The notes below the pieces were generated by a model. That model was not told the DNA's origin. It did not search any database and saw nothing but the letters and a program-made list of their open reading frames with translations. This document shows, in pieces, positions 12,413 through 23,081 of a stretch of DNA of 64,000 bases (position 1 is the stretch's first letter; every line of letters starts with the position of its first letter). Position numbers and translations under genes: made by a program. The stretch comes from Yarrowia lipolytica (lineage: Eukaryota; Ascomycota; Dipodascomycetes; Dipodascales): contig NC_090772.1 of the NCBI RefSeq assembly GCF_001761485.1, positions 1,424,501-1,488,500 on the forward strand, in the 5' to 3' direction.

Positions 12413-13750
12413 ATGGCATCTCCCCTGATGGCTCTGCTGCCTAAAGATGGCAAGCAGCACCCCGAGCTGGCGACGCTGATTGGCGCGCTGAACCCCCTTC
12501 CCACTGCCAAGCCCGGTGAGAATCCCTACCAGACGGGAATTCTGTCGATTCTGGAGATCCCCAAGACGGCGGCGGTCGGCACCGGTATTTCCAAGATGCT
12601 GGCGAAAACCAAGTTCTACATTGGCAACGACATTCCTGAAAACGTGGTCAAGTATGCCATGACCACCCAGGCGGCCATTTTCGGCGACTATCCCACCTCC
12701 AAGGACTACGCCCCCTGCGGTGTGTTTATTGCCGTCTTCGCCATCATCGCCATGGCCCACCTGTACATTTGGTTCCGCGACCGAATGAAGGGCCACAAGT
12801 TCTACCTGTCATTTGGTCTGGGCATGTATGGCCTGCTCCAGGTGATTGGATTTGCTCTGCGGCTCGGATGGTCCAAAGATGTGACCCGGCTCAACGTCGG
12901 CATTGCCTCGCTAGTCTTCAACATTGCCTCGGTGCTCATTGTCAACATCATGAATGTTATTTTGGCCCACCGAATCTTCACCGCCCGACATCCTGAGACG
13001 GGCTCTGCGTCGTGGTTTAACGCCATCATGAACCTCATCTACTTGCTCGTCATTGGAGTGCTCGTCATGGCCATTGTTGCCCAGGTGGTGCCTTACCTGT
13101 ACTACATTGACGAAAAGCACTACACCATGTGCAAAAAGGTTGTTCGAGGAGCATCGGTTCTCGCCATGTTGATTGCCTTCTGCGGTCTGCCCATTATTGG
13201 CCTGGCATACATGTTCAAGCCTGGAGCCCTGGTGTTCCTCGGCAACAAGACTTCCAAGCATGGCGGTCCCGTGACTACCGTGTCGCCCACCTGGATCAAG
13301 TCATTTGGCACCTTTTCTTACACCTCCCCTCCTCCTCGTCCCATTTACCGGGACCAGGCAGACGGCAAGGGCCACGCCATTCGAATCATGCCCGTGCGGA
13401 CCGCCGAGCACCCCGAGGCTCCCTCCATGACCTCCAACATTATGCTGATTCTAGCGTCGTCCATTCTGCTGACCGCCGGTACCGCTATGCGATGTGCGTC
13501 CACTTTTATTGAGGAGAAGGCCGTGCCCGGTGAGATGAACAGCATTTTCAAGCCTGTGTGTCTGTACCTGGCGTTTGGACTGTTTGAAGCGCTGGCCAAC
13601 ATTCTCTATCTGGTTGCGCGGGTCGATCTGCGATTCTACATTCCCGACATGGCCAAGAAGGGCACTGGACCCGTTGATATGGAGGAGAATCTGACCGATG
13701 GCAAGGCCTCTCCCAGTCATCTGGAGCAGGCCAAGTCGGTCAGCGAGTAG
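12413..13750 (+). CDS. Seven-transmembrane protein, fungal DUF3112 type
   Basis: A 445-residue protein starting at an ATG in good context (CACCATGG). Seven hydrophobic helices are visible at about residues 102-121, 131-150, 163-186, 204-230, 246-267, 343-362 and 378-402. The N-terminus is about 100 residues long, and an approximately 75-residue loop lies between helices 5 and 6 containing TSPPPRPIYRD. The architecture fits the fungal DUF3112 family, sometimes annotated as class C-like GPCR. That label is by homology of layout only; ligand and role are unknown. The C-terminus is acidic and polar. Single exon; possible polyadenylation signals follow (TTAATAATCAGTAATG). Codon use is like a well expressed Yarrowia gene. 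Confidence 0.7.
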   Translation: MASPLMALLPKDGKQHPELATLIGALNPLPTAKPGENPYQTGILSILEIPKTAAVGTGISKMLAKTKFYIGNDIPENVVKYAMTTQAAIFGDYPTSKDYAPCGVFIAVFAIIAMAHLYIWFRDRMKGHKFYLSFGLGMYGLLQVIGFALRLGWSKDVTRLNVGIASLVFNIASVLIVNIMNVILAHRIFTARHPETGSASWFNAIMNLIYLLVIGVLVMAIVAQVVPYLYYIDEKHYTMCKKVVRGASVLAMLIAFCGLPIIGLAYMFKPGALVFLGNKTSKHGGPVTTVSPTWIKSFGTFSYTSPPPRPIYRDQADGKGHAIRIMPVRTAEHPEAPSMTSNIMLILASSILLTAGTAMRCASTFIEEKAVPGEMNSIFKPVCLYLAFGLFEALANILYLVARVDLRFYIPDMAKKGTGPVDMEENLTDGKASPSHLEQAKSVSE

Positions 13751-15776
13751 CATAGAGCTGAGCATTAATAATCAGTAATGTATTTATTGCGGGAACCCCG
13801 TAGCATAGCCTAGCGAGTGGCTGCGAGTGGGCTGTTTGGCAGTTGGTGTTAGTTAGTGAGTGATCGCTGACATCACCAACTCCGACTCCTGTCATCTCGT
13901 ATTTCGTATCCATGTCTCACCCTAATGTCAGTCTACGTTTGAGTTGAGACATACGAGAGCTAGATCGGTGGAGTACGAGTTGTAGCATCAGTCACGTAAC
14001 TGTGAGTAGAGTGATTGTAATTGGATATAGATATAGTATTATGGGTTCGGTTCTATTTTTTTTGCTTTTTCCGTGGCATTTTCGGTGGTTTTTCCAGTGT
14101 CTATTTCGCTGGTTTTGGTGATAAAATCATTTAAATTTTAATTCAACGAAATGGCCCAGAGATATCGTTGTTCTAAAATTGATTTTAATAATATATATAT
14201 AGCGAGTTACTGTCAAGGCGGAATTAAATGTATTACTCTTTTTTTGAAGGTAATACCGGTGGGGAATACCTGGAATTCCTCACATTAATGATGAGATGTC
14301 ACCACATAGTAGATGAGAGGAATCAGCTGGGTCGTAGAACGAGATGTCCATCCTGTAGATAGTTTTATCCACTGAATCTAGAATCTCTTTTCTGGTGAAT
14401 GAGCAAGCACACACCCTTCTGGTGTGTGCTACTATCGGAACGCCGTGTCCCTAGAAGTGGGGTTGTAAATTGTTAATTAATATATATATCACATCAATAA
14501 TACTTATGATCTTCAAATGCTCTTTTGAGTAAAAAAAAATAGTAGAAATAAAAAAAAGTATATTATTAAAATAAATAAAAAAAGCCTGTATGAATCATTA
14601 GAAATAAAATAAAAAATGAAATAAAAAAGAGAATCATGAGTTTGTTATCATACCCATCTTACCCATTTACCCATCTCATTGTTTCCAGCACGAGCTTTCT
14701 ATGTTCTCGACCGAATCAGCTTTCCGAGTGACCTCACAGCTTCGATCATACCAACCATCATCTGACAAAGATGTTCTAACATTCCAGTATTGTTCCGAGC
14801 AGTTGGACTTGGACAGAATTCAACCATTTAATGGGCGACACTATCGACACTTGACCGAGTTGGTACCATTACTCTGGTGGTTTCGTCAGCCCCTCAACGT
14901 CGCACAATCTCGGGGAAGTGACGTTCAATACTTGTAAGAAGAACGTGGAAGTATATCATTGTGCGATCACGGTCCTGACGGTTCATGTAGATGTTGAAAT
15001 TTGATCGACAGGGTAATTTTTGGTTTGTTTGAAGCGCTTTTCACAGAGATCACAAATCTAGATGATTCCATTTTTGTCGCCAAAATATGCCAAAACAACC
15101 AGTTTAGTTGGAAACAACACACTTGACAAATGGTGTCCACACAACTACAATAAGAGACACAATGGTCCATATATGGACACGAAGGAACTTTTCTGGTGAT
15201 AAATTACACCATCAATAATCCATTTTGAGCTCCATGGTGGTCAAACTGAGCGTTTTGGGTGAGATTGATAAGTTGCTTAAATATAAACTAAAATCCAAGT
15301 AAATCCAAGTAAAGTTGTAGTAAAAAACGGATGTAAGAAGCCAGCTATAAATCATATGCAGAAAAAAAAAATTGCGGACTTGCAGACGATAGCTAAACAG
15401 AATCACTGTCTTCTCTGATTCTGTTTTTTGTTTCCAATCACGTGGTCAACTTCCCCATTCATACACGTGACGTGACTTTTCTGGTCCCATACGTCGTCGG
15501 ACCAGCCTCGGGATTACTCGGTAATCGCTTACCTAAGCAAACCGCCGTGCCGAAATCTCGTCACATGTAACTTGAATCACTTGAGTACAGCGTCATCTTC
15601 TACATACAGTATACTTCATCCTGGAGATCTAACTAACCCAGGCCTTGGGATCTGGTCCTAGGGCGGCGCTTGCTTCGCACGTGCCTCCAGTTGGCTCTTC
15701 ATCGTAAGATCCCGTGATCACCGGATGACTGAGTCCCTAACATGTTATGAGTCGATATGAAATCTTTACATCTAAC
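13751..15776. other. Intergenic, AT-rich, containing a solo LTR
   Basis: No protein gene is supported. Apart from the solo LTR at 14244-14513 it holds A-rich runs (14526-14630) and CACGTGAC-type sites near 15440-15475. Confidence 0.6.
14244..14513 (-). mobile_element. Solo LTR, Ty1/copia-type, minus orientation
   Basis: The reverse complement aligns along its whole length with the LTR-like sequence at 30226-30488, which directly follows a copia-type RNase H region. Shared blocks include CATAAGTATTATTGATG, CACTTCTAGGGACAC, the TAGCACACACC hairpin arm and GTATTACC-type ends. No internal element sequence flanks it, so it is a solo LTR. The divergence from the other copy suggests an old insertion. 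Exact ends are uncertain by a few bases. Confidence 0.7.
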
Positions 15777-15904
15777 GGTTGCGGCCATATCCTGGTGAAA
15801 ATACGGCTTCCCTGTCCGATCAGCCATAAATTTCAAGCACCAGAGAGCCCAGTTAGTATTGTAGTGGGAAGACCATAACGAGAATCCCTGGGTGGCTGCA
15901 ATCT
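15777..15904 (+). pseudogene. Degenerate 5S rRNA copy
   Basis: Starts GGTTGCGGCCATATCCTGG and ends GGCTGCAATCT before a short T run. It is recognisably 5S rRNA but about 128 bases long against 120 for the copy at 44498-44617. Relative to that copy it has roughly eight extra bases spread over six places, mostly single-base repeats, and only a few substitutions. Such insertions would disturb several 5S helices, so I call it a pseudogene. Dispersed 5S copies are normal in Yarrowia. No tRNA precedes it. Consensus errors in this assembly are an alternative explanation. Confidence 0.65.
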
Positions 15905-18900
15905 TTTTGCAGTCCAGTATATAAGCGTGGCGAGGGGCTTGTATATTTTTATTCTATTCTTGTTCTATTTTTGCTCGATTTTGTTTCATTTTTGTTCCTT
16001 TTTTGCGTATATTCATTAATTATATCTGTTATCACTTGGTTAGCAGAATTAGATAGTAGCTCTTCTGAAAGGCACTATCCTGTGAATTATAAATAGAGAG
16101 AGTACGTCCAGGTGGTTACAATCCCTTTTTTGACGCTTGTCTCACAATTTATTACTCTCTCCATGATATCAGCCCGTGCCTAGTTTTGACCGGACTAGTA
16201 GAGGGCTGCTAAATGCTGTATAGACACAGTCACTATGGCTTTACTCCAAGGTATTGTTCCATCTGGGAATTATTCTGCCGTTATGGGTCAATCTTTAGCC
16301 AATATCTTGCCAACACGATACCACCCCTGGCCGGATGAGAACTGATCCCTTTGGTCTAGATGTATGCTTACTTTGAAAAAAGGGTATCTATTTGATGCTA
16401 ATCGTGCCTGTAGCTGTGATTTTGAACTCTCCATGGCCAACGAGCCGGTTTTGAACTCCTCGTGGTTGTGATCAACTGTCGCAGTTCTTCTTGGTGCTTC
16501 TTCAGTCCTCGATGGTCTTCTTGGGCCCATTTCACCAGGAGAAAGAATGAGACAACATATTTTCCTTTTTATGCTAGTATGGGGAATGTCATCGCGCCAC
16601 CATCGGTAATGAGCACTCGCCTTACACCTATTGACTCCACCAGTTTCAGTCCTACGTCTTAAATTCCTGTCGCCGTGGCAATAGAAGTAACAGATGCGAT
16701 GGTGCTATCACAGATGGAAGAAAAAGTCTTGTTTTCTTCAGTTTGGCATGTCCAGGTCACCTGGTCAATCAGGTTGTCGCTGTACTTCTTATTATTGGGG
16801 CGATAAGAGATGACCTAGGGGATGTTATCGTCTGCAACCGGTGGATGTAGTTCTTTCTCTGAGTCCCATAGATCGTAGAGTTGCTCTATTTCTCCCGAGT
16901 GTAGTGGCCAAGCTCTGGATACCAATCTACTCGCTTGTAACAAACTCCAGAAGACATATTCATGATTTGCGGACTCTGGACGAGCTCCACCCCATTCCGG
17001 ACAAACTCATACTCACTCTTATCACCGGAAGCACTTCATCTCACCTCAGACGAACTCCTTATGAACTCTGACAACCTGAAAAGAATCTCTTCTTTCCTCA
17101 ACAGTGAAAAAATCATACGTCTTTTCACCCGTTTGATCTCCCCAGTGCCACTAGTTACCACTTGTGGCGAAACATTGTCCTGTCCGTATATCACTCCTCT
17201 CCTTCTTGTGGTATTATTCTAATACTACTCGTAAAGCCAAACTTGGTTCCTCGACCTAGTTCCATTCCATCAGACGTTCACGCATCTCCTCAGCCTCAGC
17301 CCATTGTCGCTTCATCGTTTGGGTCGATCATCTCCTAGACATCACTCCATTCGCACTCCTGCTCATCACCAGCTACTCGATCTACGGCTACCCATCCATT
17401 CTCCTTACTTCAGTCCACTTCAGTGCCTTCAAGCAACCTCATTAACCTCAAGGCATCTTCCTCATTGCGACTCCCTTCAGGACCTAGTCTATGCCATACA
17501 TTGTTAACTGAAGAGTTGATTAAAAGCCTCGATAATCGACATAGAGTACTTGAGCTCGACCTGAAAGAGTCTTATCGCATTCTAGAATAATACTTTCCGT
17601 ACTCTTCATTAAAAACTACCATACTGTCTGTCAGACTTTGTCTTGGACCTGTCTGTTAATCTTCAAATGCACCTGGGGTAACCAAAACCAAAGAAATTCG
17701 AGCTTCGACTTGAAAAGCGCAATAATTATCGTCTCAAGTATCTTTTAGGATTTTTCACAAATCATTTCCGGCCATTTTTGTAACCCCAGGCCAATTGTCA
17801 AGTATATATTTTACACGTTGTTTTAAAAATATATATAAAAACAAGTCAACCATTGTGGAACACATGAAACAAGTTTTTGTAAAAAAGGAACCGTTCAATA
17901 GATAATATTCTTCTCATCATTTTAATATCTAGTGAAGCCGCCATATTTCTCATACTTGATAGCGGGTCAAGAAATCGAAGACCACCAGAACGTGACCAAA
18001 TGTCAGATCGAGTGCAAGTACAAGTACAAGTACAAGTACAATACAAGTAAATACTTGTATGTGCAAATCATTGATCCATTTCATTCCTTAATCAATCACA
18101 ATTGGTCACGTGTTCCAGCAAGTCTCCAAAGGCATACAGTATCCATTCGACATTTATAACATAGAATACAATAGAACCATTCGTGTACTTGTACAAATTT
18201 TCCCCATCAAATCAAAGGCAGTCACGTGACAAAAATTGATTATAACACCAATAAAAACAACAAATCAGGTGACTGTCTTTGAATCTCTAGCTTGCTACAC
18301 TCCAAGGTGTCAAGTGACTACCTTGGCCAACTATAGTATGTACAAGTACAATACAAGTAATGAAGGGGGGTAAGAAAGGGTCTTTTTGGAGACATTTCTG
18401 ATGGCTAGACTCTCAAATGTCTCAAATAAAATGTCTCAAGTCTCCAAAATCTCTCAAACTTGTGAGAGAGTCGGTTTTTGTTATTTATTTCTTTTAGTTT
18501 TTTTTTTTTTTTTGTGTTTTTAATTTAATTTAATTTAAATTTCTTTATCCACAAATCACCGACTCAAGACCACCCATCCAGATGTGGAAATATTCACTGG
18601 CAAACTCTCTCGACCCGATTCTATGGTTACCTGCAGACAACCACAGTCCAACAGCTGACTCCAACAACACAATCAAATGGCAAGGCCATTGTGGACTGTA
18701 TTGTGAACTATGTATTGTTTAACTAGTCCATATCTGTAGTCTGAAAACAAGTGATTGAGCGAAAGCGGGATTTAAACACTCGGTGATCTTACGAATGAGA
18801 CCCTGAAACGTTCAATGGCACATGTATTACCGTCTTCTCCAGTATCCACCACTCTGCTCCGGAAACGACGATTTCAATGCTCTTTTCAGGTTAGTCATGG

Positions 18901-20578
18901 AGTTACTCCAAATCCAGATATATCACGTTCAAATTGGTGGTAAACATCGAACTATTTTTAACTCTTACCAGCTAGAAGGCGGCGAATTTGTTCTGGCGTG
19001 GAAAGGGATCTAGACGGAGGCTTGAACGGGGGTTTTATTGTTTTTTTCGGTTTTTTCGGTTTTTTCGGTTTTATCTGATCTGTTCGCAATGATTACATAA
19101 GCGGCGGAGAAGGGTAGTGGTGTTGGACGACAGTTACAGACACAAGGGGCATACCAATCGATTAGCGAGCATGAGATCTCTCGAATGGAAGGGGTGTTGT
19201 ATCGCTGGAGGTGGTTGGATCACGTTGTAAGTGTGGCTAGACAACAACTTTCGGAGAATGTACAAGTTGCAGGAGAAGATGAAGATCATTGGAGGGTACA
19301 GAGCGTGAGATTCGATGATGTGGATTCGGAGTTGTTTGGGAACGTGATTCAATGTAGTATGTTTGGTCTCTTCAATGAACAACTCACAAATCACCGAGTT
19401 GAGAACGTACAGAGCCAGCTGTCTACGGTCCCAAAGAGAAGGACCTGTGAACAGTTCGGGAGAGGCCACAGACTGGTTTGGAGTTCATTTGAAGGTCTGG
19501 TGTAGTTATTCGCTGTTGGGTCATTTTTAGGGTCACTCCAAGTTAATGGAAAGAGCAGTGTAACCATCTAGACCCTTCGAATCTGGCCACTGCTGAACCA
19601 GAAGTGTGATTTCTCGTGTCTGAGCTCATAGAAAGATGCTCGGATCTCAGAGGGAGCCATCTACAAGTACAGTCGGTTCTGTACCGCACTAAGGCTTGAT
19701 TTTGAGACTCTGACTTTGGTTCAGAGTTGAGCAGCATCTTGAGTCGTTAATGATCGTTGTGAGTCGTTCAGAATCAGTGGTAATCATGAGGGGTCGTCGA
19801 GAATCGTACAGAGTTGTTTCTGAACCATTTTGAAGCCGTTCAGAGTCGTTTAACCGCAGTTTGAGTCGTTTCAGAGCGGTTCTCAGTCGTTTTTGATCCA
19901 TCTCTGAATGATTCAGAGCCGCCTAACTCCTTGTGAGCCGTTGAATCGCGAATTGAGCCACTCTGAGCCGTTGATTCTTCCATTTGTGGCCCCTTCACCA
20001 TCTCCTCATCTCCTTCCTCTCGTCGCCATCTCCTTTTCTCCTCTCGCACCTCGCACTACTCCAAACCAACTCACTGACTACATCCCAACAGCGATCTAAC
20101 CAACGCCGCGCAAGCAAACAGACACAAAAACAACGTCCGCGCCGCCGACCACGTCAGCAGATCCCGCTCTCCTGGGTTTTGTCGTCGTTTACCGCCTTTT
20201 GCCGCCGCTATTTGCAACGCCGCCACACTCAATGGCCGAGCCATGATGCCGTCGTCGTGTCTTTTCCCAAATAGGAAACCGGGCACCAACCCTAGCCCCA
20301 CAACTGGAGTACTCAACTCGGCGAAAAATGGGCCAATCGCCGCGGGAGAAACGACAATCGGCTTGTTTTGACTCAATTACCTCACCAAGCGCCCCTTCGT
20401 CGCCGCCATACCTCCGCAACACCCCCTCACCGTCCCTCCCTCCGCCCCTCTGGAAACTCATAGAACCCCAAACCTTATTTCCGATGACCGCAAACTTTAG
20501 ACTATACAGGCGAATCTGGGTGGTGGCACCAACCCTTCCTCTTCTCCATCACCCCCCCCTCAATCTCTTTTTCTCCAA
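15905..20578. other. 4.7 kb intergenic, repeats and possible ORF relics
   Basis: No intact gene is supported. It includes a serine/threonine-rich open stretch around 17190-17590, AGTACA hexamers near 18015-18045 and 18340-18360, a 17-base T run near 18500, and the degenerate GAGTCGTT array at 19738-19975. The right end before 20579 is C/T-rich and is presumably the cyclophilin promoter. Confidence 0.5.
19738..19975. repeat. Degenerate GAGTCGTT/GAGCCGTT array
   Basis: About a dozen variants of GAGTCGTT or GAGCCGTT, often followed by CAGA or GAAT, occur within 240 bases with irregular spacing of roughly 12-25. The array lies 600 bases upstream of the cyclophilin gene. Purpose unknown. Confidence 0.6.
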
Positions 20579-21070
20579 ATGTCCAACCAGGTTTACTTTG
20601 ACGTGTCCGCCGACGGCCAGCCCCTGGGCCGAATCGAGTTCAAGCTGTACAACGACATTGTGCCCAAGACCGCCGAGAACTTCCGAGCTCTGTGCACCGG
20701 CGAGCAGGGCTTTGGCTACGCCAACTCCATCTTCCACCGAGTCATCCCCCAGTTCATGCTGCAGGGTGGAGACTTCACCCGACACAACGGAACCGGAGGC
20801 AAGTCCATCTACGGCGCCAAGTTCCCCGACGAGAACTTTGAGGCCAAGCACACCCGACCCGGTCTCCTGTCCATGGCCAACTCCGGCCCCAACACCAACG
20901 GCTCCCAGTTCTTCGTGACCACCGTCCCCTGCCCCTGGCTCGACGGCAAGCACGTTGTCTTCGGTGAGGTCACCAACGGTATGGACGTTGTCAAGAAGAT
21001 CGAGTCCTTCGGCTCTTCTTCCGGCGCCACCCGAGCCAAGATCTCCATCGACAAGTCCGGTGAGCTCTAA
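20579..21070 (+). CDS. CPR1: Cyclophilin A-type peptidyl-prolyl isomerase
   Basis: A 163-residue protein, almost the exact length of S. cerevisiae Cpr1 (162). It catalyses cis-trans isomerisation of prolyl peptide bonds and binds cyclosporin A in this family. All signature residues are visible: [15 protein letters not shown] (R54, F59, M60, Q62), SQFFVT (F112), [10 protein letters not shown] (W120, H125). There is no signal peptide, organelle presequence or ER-retention tail, so it is a cytosolic/nuclear form. Strongly biased codon use (GTC, ACC, CGA, AAG) suggests high expression. Single exon. The ATG at 20579 follows a C-rich leader, and the frame begins exactly where family homology begins. 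Confidence 0.96.
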   Translation: MSNQVYFDVSADGQPLGRIEFKLYNDIVPKTAENFRALCTGEQGFGYANSIFHRVIPQFMLQGGDFTRHNGTGGKSIYGAKFPDENFEAKHTRPGLLSMANSGPNTNGSQFFVTTVPCPWLDGKHVVFGEVTNGMDVVKKIESFGSSSGATRAKISIDKSGEL

Positions 21071-23081
21071 GCGGCCAGTACGATACAATCAGTGCTTAGT
21101 TAAATATTATTGTCCCGGTTAATCCGGAATTTTGACCCATCAACGTAGACACAAACATGCGTGGAGCAATTGGCTTGAACCTTGTGGCACAAACATGTCA
21201 TACGGTCAATTGTCCTAAACAATTGTTCAAACGCACATGCTTTCCCTTTAGCTGTTTCTTGTTTACTTGTATCCTTTGTAACATGACACAAAAAGTACTT
21301 TATTGTGCTGTGCTTGTATTGTATGAGCACCAATGTAGCCTCAAGTCTCCAACACAAGGTTATATCGTTGAGCCTAATTTTGGTGGTAAAAAAAAAAACG
21401 CCCCTCTCGACGACAACGGTGGTAATTGGGGCTTTTCTAGTGGAGATATGCTCAATTTGAACCAGAAAATCAATTCTACAGCTCCGATTATAGATTTATT
21501 CGTTTTTGTTTTGTCTCTAAAACCCCGATATCACTGCTTTCGATCGTCGTGCGACCCACACTCATGCGCTTCTGGCAAGTGGAGCTAAAATTTAGTGGCA
21601 GCGATCTTTGAATGGTCGCAGCTCGTATAATAGGCACGCTAATGAGAAGCCAACAATGGAATTGAGCTCTACGAGTCGCCGAGAACAACTTGGGATTTTC
21701 AAAATTGTGATTGGTCCATTTTTGGTGAATCTATCAACAGCTTCACAGCCACGTGCTGCATATGCAGTCTTGCGTCGATCAACTGCTCGAAAATGGCTGC
21801 ACAGTTTTGGGCCCTGGGAGCGGCATTTCGGGGCGATTTAGCTGAGTAAGGCCAGACGCGGTCACTACGTAGGGGGGTGTGATTACATAACCGGTGGTTT
21901 CTGGCGTTTGTTTTCTTAGTCATCGGCAAATGTGGCATGTTTACTGCTCCATCTCACTAGACTTGCTTTCAACGAGGCTCACAAGGTTGTGGAGTGAGAC
22001 ATGGCTGGTTGTGCCGGGCGTTCGTTGTGTAATTGGATTATGTAATCGGATCATCTACTCCCGTGAGCGGGTGTTGGTTATGTAATCAGAATACTTATGT
22101 GAAGGCTACTGGACGCTGTGGGTCTGGTGAAGTTTTATTGCAAGCACATCCACAATTATGACTACATTGAACCCAGTTTAAGTAAAATATCAACTAATTG
22201 GGTTGTCAAGATAAACGGATTTCGTCAAAAAAAGGATCTTTTAGTGCTGTAAATAGATCTTTTAGGATAGTACGTACAATTCCCAAGTGGTCATTCAGAA
22301 ATTGAAATGGTATTTTGGTAGGATTTCTGGAAGGTGGAAATGACACACCCAGTGACTTTTTGTTTCAACTAATCTTTAACTATAGTGACATTGTTTTTAC
22401 TTTGGAGGTCTGTTCCTCAATGAGAGTCTTGAGATTGTGATTTGATATTTTATTTTTTATATATTTTATATTTTAAATATTTTATAGTTTATATTTTATA
22501 TATTTTATATATATTTGAGAAGGAACGAACCCCTAATGATTCCAATCATCTCTCATTCCAATTCCTCTTGACTCACCGGTAACTTGACGAGGAGAGAACC
22601 AGCGCCGAAAATGAGAGCACTTCTGTACAGTACATACTATAAAGTGATCATTGTGATTCTCTCAATGGAACTTTTTTCCAAATGGAGTGACCATATCATC
22701 CACTAATGGCTACTTAACTATCATGTCACATCAAAGTTCAGCTCCTTTCTTCTCCTGTAGGCAGCCCCCACTGGGTAGTGAAGGATAGGAACCAGCGACA
22801 GACACCCGGAGACTTCTTTGTTGCTACTTGATACTCTCTTCATTCGGGAAATCAAGTAACACTCTTGTTCCAGTCACAGTATGTGTAGAATGGTCGGTCT
22901 GAGTAGCCACCTGGAGTTCACCTAGACAATCCACTTCATACTGATCACAATCAGAGAACCAGAAGGGTAACAATCGCTTCGCCCAAATCCTCAGCTCTCA
23001 CTCGCTCACCAGCCGTCAATCACAAACTATTAATTAACTATTAGATACATGGTCCATATTATACCGTCTCCTCACATTGTC
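21071..23081. other. 2 kb intergenic between cyclophilin and VTC genes
   Basis: No supported gene. Contains a very AT-rich block at 22440-22515 (TATATTTTATAT repeats) and the 3' regions of the two convergent flanking genes. Confidence 0.6.

Noticed and set aside
15625-15645. CTAACTAACCCAG acceptor-like sequence before the degenerate 5S copy
   Set aside because: No donor or coding exon on either side; a lone acceptor motif is not enough.
19134-19505. Overlapping ORFs of about 110 codons on both strands
   Set aside because: Plausible length but no motif, no codon bias and no promoter-like context.
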